Positions 8,096 to 17,018 of a DNA stretch of 64,000 bases are shown here, piece after piece (positions within the stretch are counted from its first letter, which is position 1; the number at the start of each line of letters is the position of its first letter). Both the position numbers and the translations under genes were made by a program. Source of the stretch: Pseudomonadales bacterium (lineage in GTDB: Bacteria > Pseudomonadota > Gammaproteobacteria > Pseudomonadales > IMCC2047); assembly GCA_024234615.1 (NCBI GenBank), contig JACKNY010000001.1:1578501-1642500 (forward strand), read 5' to 3'. The notes below the pieces were generated by a model. The model worked only from the letters and a program-made list of their open reading frames with translations, ran no database searches and was not told the DNA's origin.

Positions 8096-9478
8096 TTAAA
8101 CTGAAAAAATCTTTCCTGGGTTTAACAAGTTTTTAGGGTCAAGGGTACGCTTGATAGTTTTCATTAGCTCAATTTCCGTTGTGTTACGGGCGATATCCAA
8201 ATAAGCCCGCTTTTCCAGGCCAATACCATGCTCCGCTGAAACTGAACCACCCAGGGCTGCTAACGGTTGATACACAATCTGATTCACTTGGTGGTGTAAA
8301 TCTATATCATTTTGATTTTGCGGTGAGACGAAGAAGTGTAGGTTTCCATCGCCAATATGTCCCAGCGCATAAAAATAATGTTCTGGCCAACGTTGCGCAA
8401 ATGCCTCTTCCAGTCCTTTGACGTACTGATCCATATCCTTAATCGGCAAACTGACGTCATAAACGAACTTAGGGCTGTGCTGGAGCATTGCTTCAAAATC
8501 TTCTCGGATTGCCCAAACCCTGTCCCTTTCCGATTTTGACTTGGGGATCACCGCATCCACCATTAATTGGTTTTCGAAAGCTTCCTCCATGATCCGTGCA
8601 AACTCAATATTATCATGCTCTGGGGAAACGCCTTCTGCTTCCAATACGACATAAAAATGATAGTCTCGCGAAAGCGGTGCTTCATGCCACCCCGGCTCTG
8701 TCACACAGCGAAAATAGTTACCCCACATGACCTCGTAAGAGGTTAAATGACCACCGAAGGATTTGTCGAGGTATTTAAGCAGGTCAGCAACCTGCTCGAA
8801 GCTATCCATCGCCACTAGTGCGCTATTGGCGCTAACCGGCAGCTCCTTAAGTTTAACATTAATGCGGGTTACCACACCCAGAGTGCCTTCTGAGCCAATA
8901 AAGAGCTGCTTTAAATCGTAACCGGCGTTATTTTTGATCATTTTATTCATGGAAGATAGCACTGTACCATCAGCCAGCACCACTTCGAGGCCTAAGACCA
9001 GATCACGCATCACCCCATAACGAATAACATTAATGCCTCCGGCATTGGTAGCGACATTGCCTCCGACTGTGCAGGAACCTCGCGCACCTAGGTCAAGCGG
9101 AAATAACAGACCATGCTTCTCGACGGCTTCTTGAAAGGTTTGCAGTACACAGCCCGCTTGTACCGTAGCCACCCGACTCAACGGATCGATATGTTCGATT
9201 TGGTTCATGCGCTCTAGCGATAACACAATATCTTGCTCAGTCGCCTTGGCGCCCTCAACCGTACCAGTCAGCCCCCCATGAGTAACCACCGTTTGAACAT
9301 TTTCATGGCAAAGTTTTAAGACCGCACTCACTTCTTCAGTACTTTTAGGACGAACCAAGACTTTGGCACGCATCGGTGAAGAATCCCAATAACTCGTGTT
9401 GCGGCTCGATACTTGATCGCCAGTCAACACGGCATTTTCACCAACAATATTAACTAACTGCTGTACTAACTCTACCAT
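8096..9478 (-). CDS. FAD-binding oxidase of the GlcD / D-2-hydroxyglutarate dehydrogenase type
   Basis: 460 residues. An N-terminal FAD_binding_4 domain has the motifs THGGLTG, GGNVATNAGG and IGSEGTLG, and a C-terminal FAD-oxidase domain has HIGDGNLHF and SAEHGIGLEKR. The family oxidises D-2-hydroxy acids (D-lactate, D-2-hydroxyglutarate, glycolate) and passes electrons to a quinone or ETF. The exact substrate cannot be read from sequence. Start: the ATG at 9478 has AGGTGA 8 bases upstream, better than the GTG at 9490. It stands alone, with no GlcE or GlcF beside it. Confidence 0.88.
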   Translation of the reverse strand: MVELVQQLVNIVGENAVLTGDQVSSRNTSYWDSSPMRAKVLVRPKSTEEVSAVLKLCHENVQTVVTHGGLTGTVEGAKATEQDIVLSLERMNQIEHIDPLSRVATVQAGCVLQTFQEAVEKHGLLFPLDLGARGSCTVGGNVATNAGGINVIRYGVMRDLVLGLEVVLADGTVLSSMNKMIKNNAGYDLKQLFIGSEGTLGVVTRINVKLKELPVSANSALVAMDSFEQVADLLKYLDKSFGGHLTSYEVMWGNYFRCVTEPGWHEAPLSRDYHFYVVLEAEGVSPEHDNIEFARIMEEAFENQLMVDAVIPKSKSERDRVWAIREDFEAMLQHSPKFVYDVSLPIKDMDQYVKGLEEAFAQRWPEHYFYALGHIGDGNLHFFVSPQNQNDIDLHHQVNQIVYQPLAALGGSVSAEHGIGLEKRAYLDIARNTTEIELMKTIKRTLDPKNLLNPGKIFSV

Positions 9479-10027
9479 TTTAATAGTCACCTGCTCGCTG
9501 CCAATGGGTTAGCAATTATTACGTATAAACCTTTATATTCAGCACTAACTGCTATGACAAAATTTACCAACAATTGTGCCAGTCAAGCTCAGTGGAGTAC
9601 AGCCGCAGCCGTTTTTAATGTGCTTTTTAAGTTGATATTGAACTATTCCATCTGAACACCCATAGCCAACTTTAAGGGCAATCCTATTTATTTTTTCATA
9701 TATAAATAAATCATTAAGTTACAAACTTATTTGTACTCTATACATTAACTGTCAACTGTAACTATCTATTTTATATATGCGCCGCACAATATTATTTTTG
9801 TTATTTATCAATCGGTTAGCTGGCATGACTAATTCATATAAAAAGGCATGCTTATATAAGAAATTATTAGTCGACAATGCTGGTTAATTTGGCTTTACTT
9901 AAAAGCTGGTAGTTTGGTTAATACCACTCTTCAATTCCCTGACACCCTTAACCTTAAAAGATAGAAACATATCGCATAACACAGACTCTACAAAGGTAAC
10001 TTCTCCAATCAACAAGAGGCAACACCT
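9479..10027. other. AT-rich gap between the flavoprotein gene and rmf
   Basis: About 550 bases holding the upstream region of the flavoprotein gene (minus) and probably a long rmf leader (plus). I see no open frame with coding character, tRNA or clear repeat. The stretch at about 9690-9830 is strongly AT-rich. Confidence 0.5.
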
Positions 10028-10237
10028 ATGAAGACACAGAAACGAGATACGACTATTCGTGCCTATAAAAAAGGTTATCAAGCCGGAATACACGGAAAAG
10101 CAAAAGATTCTTGCCCACTTCATCAAGATCCGGAAAAACAACAATGGCTGATGGGGTGGCGAGAAGGTAGACAGGATAATTGGGATGGCTTAACCGGCGT
10201 TTCTGGAGTCTCAAAATTAATTGAAATCGCTAGCTAA
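10028..10237 (+). CDS. rmf: Ribosome modulation factor RMF
   Basis: 69 residues, basic. It has the family core KRDTTIRAYKKGYQAGIHGK, then a CP pair and QQWLMGWREGRQDN, all collinear with E. coli RMF. RMF dimerises 70S ribosomes into hibernating 100S particles in stationary phase. An AAGAGG Shine-Dalgarno precedes the ATG. The C-terminal tail (~14 residues) is longer than in E. coli. Single gene followed by a strong terminator. Confidence 0.95.
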   Translation: MKTQKRDTTIRAYKKGYQAGIHGKAKDSCPLHQDPEKQQWLMGWREGRQDNWDGLTGVSGVSKLIEIAS

Positions 10238-10257
10238 TAAAATCTAGATACAAAACC

Positions 10258-10295
10258 AAACGCCCGACATGCTATTACATGTCGGGCGTTTTCAT
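10258..10295. terminator. Bidirectional rho-independent terminator between rmf and eda
   Basis: AAACGCCCGACATG (10258-10271) pairs perfectly with CATGTCGGGCGTTT (10278-10291) around a 6-base loop. It is followed by TTTTC on the plus strand and by TTTGGTTTTG on the minus strand. It serves the convergent rmf and eda genes. Confidence 0.9.
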
Positions 10296-10298
10296 TTC

Positions 10299-10928
10299 TT
10301 ACTCAGCAACAATTAATTTTGCCATTTGCCCAATCTCTTTCCAGCGCTGTTGCTTAATCCAGCTAGACGGGGCTAACCAACTGCCACCCACACAGATCAC
10401 ATTATCTAGCGCCAGGTAGGCAGAGTAATTCTTACTATTGATACCACCTGTCGGGCAAAACTTTAATTTTGGGAACGGTCCTTGCAAATCCTTTAAGTAG
10501 TCCACCCCACCAGCGCTTGCTGCGGGGAATAATTTGACAACATTCAAGCCATATTCAATAGCGAGCAAGATATCCGAAGGCGTCATTACGCCAGGTAAAA
10601 TGGGCATCTCATTCTGCTGAGCAGCATCAAGTAGTTTTGGATGAATCCCGGGGCTTACGACGAAATCACCACCTGCCTTGATGACGGCCGAAAGTTGATT
10701 GATTTCGGTATATGTCCCGGCGCCTACTATCAATTCTGGCAGAGCAGTCTTGATTTGTTCGATTGCCATAAGCGCACATTCGGTGCGTAAAGTAATCTCC
10801 AGTACCTTTACACCTGCGTTGACTAGGGTCTGCGCCAAAGGTATTGCCGATTTTAGCTCATCGATAACTATTACGGGCATTACCGGATATGCACTTTTCA
10901 GTATGGCCTCTAATGATGTTATTTTCAT
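10299..10928 (-). CDS. eda: KDPG aldolase (2-dehydro-3-deoxy-6-phosphogluconate aldolase)
   Basis: 209 residues, full family length. Class I aldolase residues are visible: Glu44 and Arg48 in EITLRT, Schiff-base Lys132 in VVKLFPA, and the phosphate-binding PTGG at 159-162. It cleaves KDPG to pyruvate and glyceraldehyde-3-phosphate. It is the last gene of a minus-strand run that begins with manD; its ATG overlaps the aldehyde dehydrogenase stop by 4 bases (ATGA). With manD and kdgK in the window it completes a mannonate/KDG route. Confidence 0.95.
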   Translation of the reverse strand: MKITSLEAILKSAYPVMPVIVIDELKSAIPLAQTLVNAGVKVLEITLRTECALMAIEQIKTALPELIVGAGTYTEINQLSAVIKAGGDFVVSPGIHPKLLDAAQQNEMPILPGVMTPSDILLAIEYGLNVVKLFPAASAGGVDYLKDLQGPFPKLKFCPTGGINSKNYSAYLALDNVICVGGSWLAPSSWIKQQRWKEIGQMAKLIVAE

Positions 10929-12412
10929 AGTTTTGCAATCACAGACTTGAGTTCCGTATATTGCAGCAACGCTTCGTAGCCATTTTCACGACCCCAGCCT
11001 GACTGTTTATAGCCACCGAAGGGAACCGCCATATCAGGGATAGCATGACAGTTAATCCAAAGAATACCCGCTTTAATCGCTGCGGCCGTTTTATGGGCCT
11101 TACTAATATCCTGCGTCCAGATGCTGGCTGCCAACCCATATTGCGAATCGTTAGCCATGGTTATGACCTCATCCATATCTTTGAAGGGCATCACTACCAG
11201 CACCGGGCCAAAAATTTCTTCGTTGACGACGCTCATCCCGTGGCTCGTATCGGCCAGGACCGTCGGTGCCATAAAATAACCACCTCGCCCTTCCAGCAAT
11301 TGTCCACCCGCAGCAACTCGTGCTCCCTCTTTCCGGCCCGTTTCAATCATTTGAAAGACGCCATTAAGGTGTCCTTTTGATATCAAGGGCCCCATATCAA
11401 AGCCAGGCTCCGTAGCCGGCCCTACTTTCATTTTACTGGCGATATCCGCGATGCCCTCCACGACCTTCTGATAAATACTTTCATGCACGTACAGCCGGGA
11501 GCCAGCGACACAGACTTGTCCGGCATGGGAAAAAATGGCTTGAGCAGCTCCTGCAATTGCCTCATCGAGGTTGGCATCTTCATAAATAATCACCGGCGAC
11601 TTGCCGCCTAATTCTAGAGAAACCTTCTTCAGGTTCCCTTTGGCAGCGTCAATAATACGCTTTCCGACAGCAGTGGAACCGGTAAACGAAACCTTATCCA
11701 CATCAGAATGCTCGGCGAGCAATTGACCGATGGTGGAGCCACTACCCAGGAGTATATTAATGACCCCAGCGGGCACTCCCGCTTCAATCATAAGCTCTCC
11801 TAAACGCACAGTGGATAAGGGCGTCTGTGTGGCGGGTTTTACCACACAGCTACAGCCTGCCGCCAAAGCGGGAGCAATTTTCCACGCCGCCTGCACCAAT
11901 GGCCCATTCCAGGGCACAATCAAGGCGGCTACGCCAATCGGTTCGCGACGCGTATAAATATGGAAGTCCTGGTTGGGCACCGTGGAAAGCTGTTTAGTGG
12001 TTCCTTCAATTTTGGTGCACCAGCCTGCGTAATAGCGAAAGCAATCAGCGGCGAAGGGAATTTCGCCATGACGCGTACCATTAAAGGGTTTTCCTGCATC
12101 AAGCATTTCCAGCTCAGCAATTTCATCACCGTATTGTTCCAACAGATCCCCTATTCGCCACAAAATTTTACCCCGTTGCGCAGGGGTTAAACCCGTCCAG
12201 GCGCCAGTATCAAAACTACGGCGAGCAGCGGCGACCGCATGTTCCGTATCGGCGACGGTAGCACTTGCGGCGTTGCCAATAACCTCCCCTGAAGAAGGAT
12301 TATAAACAGCACTGGAATTACCATCTGAGGCTAATAACCATTGACCATCGATTAAAAGCCGCTGTGGTTGAGCCAGCCGTTGTTTTATTTTTGGGGACAT
12401 ATTGTAAGTCAT
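10925..12412 (-). CDS. NAD(P)-dependent aldehyde dehydrogenase
   Basis: ~495 residues from the ATG at 12412, which has AGGGTGG 8 bases upstream; GTG at 12424 is the alternative. Standard ALDH features: NAD loop FTGSTAVGK, general-base Glu in LELGGKSP, nucleophilic Cys in GQVCVAGSR, and the C-terminal PFGGYKQSGWGRE. It resembles the broad PuuC/betaine-aldehyde group, so the substrate is uncertain. Context (ThDP enzyme and aminotransferase upstream, eda downstream with a 4-base overlap) suggests it oxidises an aldehyde made in this catabolic unit. Confidence 0.9.
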   Translation of the reverse strand: MTYNMSPKIKQRLAQPQRLLIDGQWLLASDGNSSAVYNPSSGEVIGNAASATVADTEHAVAAARRSFDTGAWTGLTPAQRGKILWRIGDLLEQYGDEIAELEMLDAGKPFNGTRHGEIPFAADCFRYYAGWCTKIEGTTKQLSTVPNQDFHIYTRREPIGVAALIVPWNGPLVQAAWKIAPALAAGCSCVVKPATQTPLSTVRLGELMIEAGVPAGVINILLGSGSTIGQLLAEHSDVDKVSFTGSTAVGKRIIDAAKGNLKKVSLELGGKSPVIIYEDANLDEAIAGAAQAIFSHAGQVCVAGSRLYVHESIYQKVVEGIADIASKMKVGPATEPGFDMGPLISKGHLNGVFQMIETGRKEGARVAAGGQLLEGRGGYFMAPTVLADTSHGMSVVNEEIFGPVLVVMPFKDMDEVITMANDSQYGLAASIWTQDISKAHKTAAAIKAGILWINCHAIPDMAVPFGGYKQSGWGRENGYEALLQYTELKSVIAKL

Positions 12413-12438
12413 TATTCTAACCACCCTGATTCGCCTGG

Positions 12439-13527
12439 TTATGATTGCATATACTCAGTTAGTGCCTGTAAGACCGCTTCATTTTCATGATCTAAACCTA
12501 CGGTAATACGTAGATGATTATCGCCTTCTCCACCAACAGGTCGAGGGATGATACCTTGGCTTTGCAAATAGGCCGCTGCACCCTGGGCAGTTTTATTCTG
12601 ACTGCCGGGGAAACGAATCAAATAGAAGTTAGTCACGCTGGGCACAACAAATAAGCCCAGTTCAGAGAGACAACTTGCAATACGCTCTAACCAGTGAGCA
12701 TTTTGCTCACAGAGTTGCTTGGTATAGACAGTATCCTTAACGGCAGCTGCGGCCGCAGCTAGTGCCGGGCCATTGGTATTAAAGGGTGTTCTGATACGCT
12801 GCACTGCATCAACCACTTTTTCAGGGCAATAGGCCCAGCCAATACGTAGCGAAGGTAACCCATAGATTTTTGAAAAGGTACGTGTGACCACGATATTTTC
12901 AAACTTATCAACTAACGCCAATCCATCTTCATAGTCGTCACGCATCACGTATTCAGCGTAAGCACCGTCAATAATGAACAGCACATCTTTGGGCAAACCC
13001 TCGTGTAAACGCTTTAATTCGTCACTTGGCAGGTAAGTGCCTGTAGGATTATTAGGGCTGGCAATAATGACAACACGGGTTTTATCGGTGACCCGGTCCA
13101 AAAGCGCATCCACGTCGATAAGATAATTTCGTTCGGGAGCGATTACCACTTCTGAACCCTGCCCAGTCGCGTGTATACGGCACATAACAAAGCCATTTTC
13201 ACTCAATAATACCTGATCTCCCTCACCCGCATAGGCACGAATAAAGAGCGCTAATAGTTCATCAGAGCCATTACCACAGATTATCCGCTCAACATCAAGA
13301 TTATATACGTCAGCAATTGCCCGGCGTAGGCGGGTTTGTGCCCCATCGGGATAACGGTTTAGCTGCTGCCCGGCACGTTGATAAGCCTCCACAGCAGCGG
13401 GGCTGGGACCAGCAGAAGATTCGTTGGAGGATAACTTTATAGGGTTTTCAATACCGGCAATTTCACTTTGTCCTTGAACATAACGGCCTATTTTTAATAC
13501 GCCAGGTTTGGGTTGCGGATAACTCAT
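12439..13527 (-). CDS. hisC: HisC-like PLP aminotransferase
   Basis: 362 residues, fold-type I. The motif SSNESSAGPSP is near the N-terminus, SPNNPTG is at 158-164, the PLP Lys is Lys220 in RTFSKIYGLPSLRIGW, and a C-terminal Arg lies in HLRITVGL. The family is histidinol-phosphate aminotransferase, but members also transaminate aromatic amino acids. No other his gene is near, and it sits between an aldehyde dehydrogenase (26 bases) and a ThDP enzyme (187 bases), so a catabolic or aromatic role is more likely than histidine synthesis (inference). AGAGG precedes the ATG. Confidence 0.85.
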   Translation of the reverse strand: MSYPQPKPGVLKIGRYVQGQSEIAGIENPIKLSSNESSAGPSPAAVEAYQRAGQQLNRYPDGAQTRLRRAIADVYNLDVERIICGNGSDELLALFIRAYAGEGDQVLLSENGFVMCRIHATGQGSEVVIAPERNYLIDVDALLDRVTDKTRVVIIASPNNPTGTYLPSDELKRLHEGLPKDVLFIIDGAYAEYVMRDDYEDGLALVDKFENIVVTRTFSKIYGLPSLRIGWAYCPEKVVDAVQRIRTPFNTNGPALAAAAAAVKDTVYTKQLCEQNAHWLERIASCLSELGLFVVPSVTNFYLIRFPGSQNKTAQGAAAYLQSQGIIPRPVGGEGDNHLRITVGLDHENEAVLQALTEYMQS

Positions 13528-13714
13528 TCAATCCTCTCTGTTATAAAAAATCATTACTTGTTCAACCACACAACGGCCCTGATCAGCGGTAGGATTACTA
13601 AATTGCTATCGCTGATAACACCCAACAAACGGGTATTGAAAAAGTCATGGAGGATGATTTTCAAATGACATCCTCGTAGTGATGTCGTTGTTATACGGGA
13701 CCATAGTATTGATA

Positions 13715-15358
13715 TTACTTGCACAAATATTTGCGATTTTGAGGCATCATCAAAAATGGCCAAGGTGCCGGGAAAAACTCATCAACCTTAACATCAATGA
13801 TTGATGGGCCATTCTGCTCAAAGGCGTTACGGATAGCGGATCTTAAACTTTCCGGATCATGGGCTGAAAACCCTGCGGCACCGAAACTTTCTGCCATTTT
13901 TACAAAATCAGGGTTATGCAGGTCGGAGCATATCACTCGACCATCGAACCACTCTTTTTGCTGTCGCTGTACATTAGTGAAACGGCCGTCATTGAAAATG
14001 ATGGTCACCAGTGGCAACTGATATTGTACCGCCGTTGCCAGCTCCTGCATGGTGAACATAAAGCCGCCATCACCGCTGACCTGAATCACTTTTTTATCCA
14101 TGTTGCCCGCCATAACCCCCAGTGCTGTTGCATAGCCATAGCCCAACGTACCCTGGTAACCTGCGCTGATATGCTGTCGCGGCTGGTAAACCGGAAAACC
14201 ATACCAGGATACAAAGCCAACCTGAGTGACTTCATCGACAAATATGCCATCTCTTGGCAGCTCTTCGCGAATCACGTCCAGGTAACCCATTTGCGGACCT
14301 ACTTTGGCGCGAATTTCCGCGTCAATTTCAGCCTTAAGCGCAGCGAGCTCGACTTCACGCGAAACACTCTGGTGTCCTTTACTCTGGAGTGCGGTGCTAA
14401 TGGCTTTGAGCACTTCTGCTGCGTCACCAACAATGCCTACTTCTGGTGTGCAAATACGCTGTATTTGCTTCGGATCAATATCCACGCGAATAAGTTTAAG
14501 ATCGTCATCTTTGCCCCACATCACTAACGGCCAGTGCAGGCGTGTCCCGATCGCTAACACGGCATCGGCTTCGCCCCAGAGTCGATGTCCCATGGGGAAG
14601 TTCGCACTTAAATAATGTTCAGATGAAATAACACCCTTACCGCTACGACATGCCATTACCGGAGCTTGCAGTGCTTGTGCTACGGCAAGCAGCGGTTCGC
14701 TGGCCTCGAGCGCGCCGGAGCCGATGACGATCATGGGCTTCTTTGCTTTCGTCAGCATTTCAACTGCCTGATCAATCAGGCTTGAGTCGATGGGCGGCTT
14801 CGGGTAATCCGTTTTGGCAGGAAGTAACTCAACCTCGGATTGCATTCCCATAATATCCATCGGCATTTCCACTTCGACGGGCTGAGGACACCCGGTGGTC
14901 AATTGTTTGAACGCTTCCTGAATAATATCGGGTGTTTGCGCGGGATGATCAATACTTGAAGCCCATTTGGTGATATGACGGATCATACCTAACTGATCAT
15001 TGATCTCGTGCAGATCACCATAACCTTTGCCAATGCCTGTCGAAGGGATTTGTCCCGATACGCATAATACCGGCGAATAGTTGCCCCAAGCGGTACACAG
15101 CGCGCCCGTAGAATTTAACAGTCCCGGACCGGGCACGACAGTATAAACACCGACCTTACCGGTCGATTTGGCATAGCCGTAAGCCATATAAGCGACGCCT
15201 TGCTCATGGCGTGAGTGGATGAGGTGTATGCCATCGCCTTCTTTGTACATGGCATCGAATAGATGATCTAACTGACCACCCGGTAACCCAAAAACCGTAT
15301 CAACACCATTGTTACGTAACGATTTAATGATGGCTTGTGCGCCCGTCATTTGTGTCAT
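13715..15358 (-). CDS. Thiamine-diphosphate-dependent enzyme (acetolactate synthase / 2-oxoacid decarboxylase superfamily)
   Basis: 547 residues. The N-terminal Pyr domain carries catalytic Glu52 in SRHEQGVAY. The central TPP_enzyme_M domain follows. The C-terminal PP domain has GDGG at 429-432 and ND at 456-457, the Mg-ThDP motif. It lacks an adjacent regulatory small subunit and does not look like a dedicated IlvB, so it may decarboxylate or carboligate a 2-oxo acid. AGAGG lies 5 bases before the ATG at 15358 (a GTG at 15364 is in frame). Neighbours are an aminotransferase that can make 2-oxo acids and an aldehyde dehydrogenase that can consume aldehydes. Confidence 0.87.
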   Translation of the reverse strand: MTQMTGAQAIIKSLRNNGVDTVFGLPGGQLDHLFDAMYKEGDGIHLIHSRHEQGVAYMAYGYAKSTGKVGVYTVVPGPGLLNSTGALCTAWGNYSPVLCVSGQIPSTGIGKGYGDLHEINDQLGMIRHITKWASSIDHPAQTPDIIQEAFKQLTTGCPQPVEVEMPMDIMGMQSEVELLPAKTDYPKPPIDSSLIDQAVEMLTKAKKPMIVIGSGALEASEPLLAVAQALQAPVMACRSGKGVISSEHYLSANFPMGHRLWGEADAVLAIGTRLHWPLVMWGKDDDLKLIRVDIDPKQIQRICTPEVGIVGDAAEVLKAISTALQSKGHQSVSREVELAALKAEIDAEIRAKVGPQMGYLDVIREELPRDGIFVDEVTQVGFVSWYGFPVYQPRQHISAGYQGTLGYGYATALGVMAGNMDKKVIQVSGDGGFMFTMQELATAVQYQLPLVTIIFNDGRFTNVQRQQKEWFDGRVICSDLHNPDFVKMAESFGAAGFSAHDPESLRSAIRNAFEQNGPSIIDVKVDEFFPAPWPFLMMPQNRKYLCK

Positions 15359-15394
15359 ACTCACCTCTTAAAATTTATCTCTCAGTCGATGCGC

Positions 15395-15658
15395 TCAGGC
15401 ACCCTGCTTCTTTGCTGCCAACTTGGCTTTCTTCCTTTTGCGGTAACGGATCAGGAAAAACGGGAAGCCTATTAAATACAGCCATACCCTGGGATTGGAT
15501 AGCGCTTTCCCAGCCGCCGACACGACATCATCAGGGCTGACATACACCTTGGTTTGCATCCTTTGCTCGGGAGCGCTGTGGATAATCAGATGATCCTTTT
15601 TATATTCAAAGGCACCAAACTGAAAATCGATATCCGCCAGTTTGCTTTTGACTTTCAT
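15395..15658 (-). CDS. Small single-pass membrane protein, unknown
   Basis: 87 residues, not recognised. The N-terminal ~50 residues are soluble (KLADIDFQFGAFEYKKDHLI). Next comes one hydrophobic segment, VWLYLIGFPFFLI (about 60-72), then a very basic tail RYRKRKKAKLAAKKQ. The topology would leave the tail in the cytoplasm. It lies 15 bases after the carbon-nitrogen hydrolase and 36 bases before the ThDP enzyme, so it is co-transcribed and probably real. Function unknown. Confidence 0.7.
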   Translation of the reverse strand: MKVKSKLADIDFQFGAFEYKKDHLIIHSAPEQRMQTKVYVSPDDVVSAAGKALSNPRVWLYLIGFPFFLIRYRKRKKAKLAAKKQGA

Positions 15659-15673
15659 TCTAATTCCTCATTC

Positions 15674-16825
15674 CTAACTCTTGCGCAAGCGACCGGTTTT
15701 TTGGGCGTAATCTATCCGATCCTGCAACAGTTTTGACATTTCTTCCGGTTCGTAACCCGCTGGCGGTGTAAATTGCCCGCGACCATAGAGGTCGTCAAAA
15801 ACGCCTTTGCAAAGATCTATTTTGTCGGACAATGTGCGCGGTGGCTTGCCAGAGGGGAATTGATTTGCCGGATAGATTGGGTTTTCATAAATTTGTTTAA
15901 AACCTTCCGTGCGCACATCAACCCAGGTGTTGTGGTTGGTGCGCGAGCGATAGTGACGTAACGCTTCAATATCGATGGTTACTGCCAGCACTTGCTCTGC
16001 TGGATAGGGTGCTTCCCTCAGCACCATGCCGGTGTAGTCGATGGCAAAGGAATGCCCCGGACAAAAGGCTTTGGGGTAATACTCGTAATTCACGGAACCC
16101 CAGTTAGAGCCCAGCACGTAGGCCATGTTGTCGTGCGCTCTGGCTCGCCGTGTAAACATCCAGAAATCCCAGGGTTGAGACACCCCTTCCACCTCCTGGA
16201 TTGCACCTGGGTGACAAATCACCTCGACACCGTTGTAACCCAGTGCGCGCGATACTTCCGGGGTACAGCCATCATGGCAGGTCATGGTGCCGAGCTTGCC
16301 GATATCGGTATCAACAACCGGGAACAGGTCTTTGATATCGCCGCCAAGTTTTTCACAGTATTCGTCGAAAATGTCATGTGGGCTAGTCCCCAACCCGACT
16401 GTCGCTGGAATGTGCCATTTGTGATATTTAAGAATGACCTCTCCCGTTGGGCCGACAATGATATTGGCATTAAACCATCGGTCCGGAAATTCAGGCACCT
16501 GCTCAACAACGCCGCCAGCACAGATGTAGAGCCCATACTCTTTGGCAATATCACCCAAAATATCAATTTCAGGACCCGGCACAGTAATCGCTTTCTTCAT
16601 TTGATCGGCGATACCGCTTTCGCCTTTGCCCGGTGTACCTACACCCTGCATAAAATACTCAGGCAATACCACCAAACGAACCGGTACTTCCCAAAAATAA
16701 CCGACGCCAAAGTGGATCAGGTTGCAGACTCGATCCAGATTCTTCCTGACGTCCGCCATATCTTTCGCAACGGTAACTTCCGGCTGTATGATCAGCGCGG
16801 TGTATGGTTCGATTCGTTTTCTCAT
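15674..16825 (-). CDS. Carbon-nitrogen hydrolase (nitrilase superfamily amidase)
   Basis: 383 residues from the ATG at 16825 (AGGTGA upstream; GTG at 16834 is in frame). The catalytic triad can be placed: Glu56 in LPEYFMQ, Lys136 in KYHKWHIP, Cys183 in TCHDGCTPE. Cys-His-Asp instead of Cys-Tyr-Asp/Glu resembles the aliphatic amidase/formamidase side of the family more than true nitrilases. A C-terminal extension of about 90 residues follows the catalytic domain. It hydrolyses an amide or nitrile of unknown identity, in the same unit as a CrtI-like flavoprotein and ManD. Confidence 0.87.
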   Translation of the reverse strand: MRKRIEPYTALIIQPEVTVAKDMADVRKNLDRVCNLIHFGVGYFWEVPVRLVVLPEYFMQGVGTPGKGESGIADQMKKAITVPGPEIDILGDIAKEYGLYICAGGVVEQVPEFPDRWFNANIIVGPTGEVILKYHKWHIPATVGLGTSPHDIFDEYCEKLGGDIKDLFPVVDTDIGKLGTMTCHDGCTPEVSRALGYNGVEVICHPGAIQEVEGVSQPWDFWMFTRRARAHDNMAYVLGSNWGSVNYEYYPKAFCPGHSFAIDYTGMVLREAPYPAEQVLAVTIDIEALRHYRSRTNHNTWVDVRTEGFKQIYENPIYPANQFPSGKPPRTLSDKIDLCKGVFDDLYGRGQFTPPAGYEPEEMSKLLQDRIDYAQKTGRLRKS

Positions 16826-17018
16826 GTGTTTCACCTATTAACTGTGTTTAACTTCGTATCAATTTATTAACTTTTCAGCTGATAAATGCTCAATTCATTG
16901 TTCTCCGAGAAAAAATTGATCGGATGAGGTGGCTCAAGGATTTATCAAACCACCCCACCCAACCAATCGGAGGGACCGGTCTACGCTTTATTACTTATCA
17001 TCAGACGAAACCTGATGA

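Noticed and set aside
12439..13527. Treating the HisC-like gene as part of a histidine operon
   Set aside because: No other his gene is near; the context is catabolic.
13916..14527. 203-codon open frame antisense to the ThDP enzyme
   Set aside because: Shadow of a well-supported gene; composition not protein-like.
15992..16870. 292-codon open frame antisense to the carbon-nitrogen hydrolase
   Set aside because: Opposite strand shows the catalytic Glu-Lys-Cys set; this frame has no domain and no Shine-Dalgarno.
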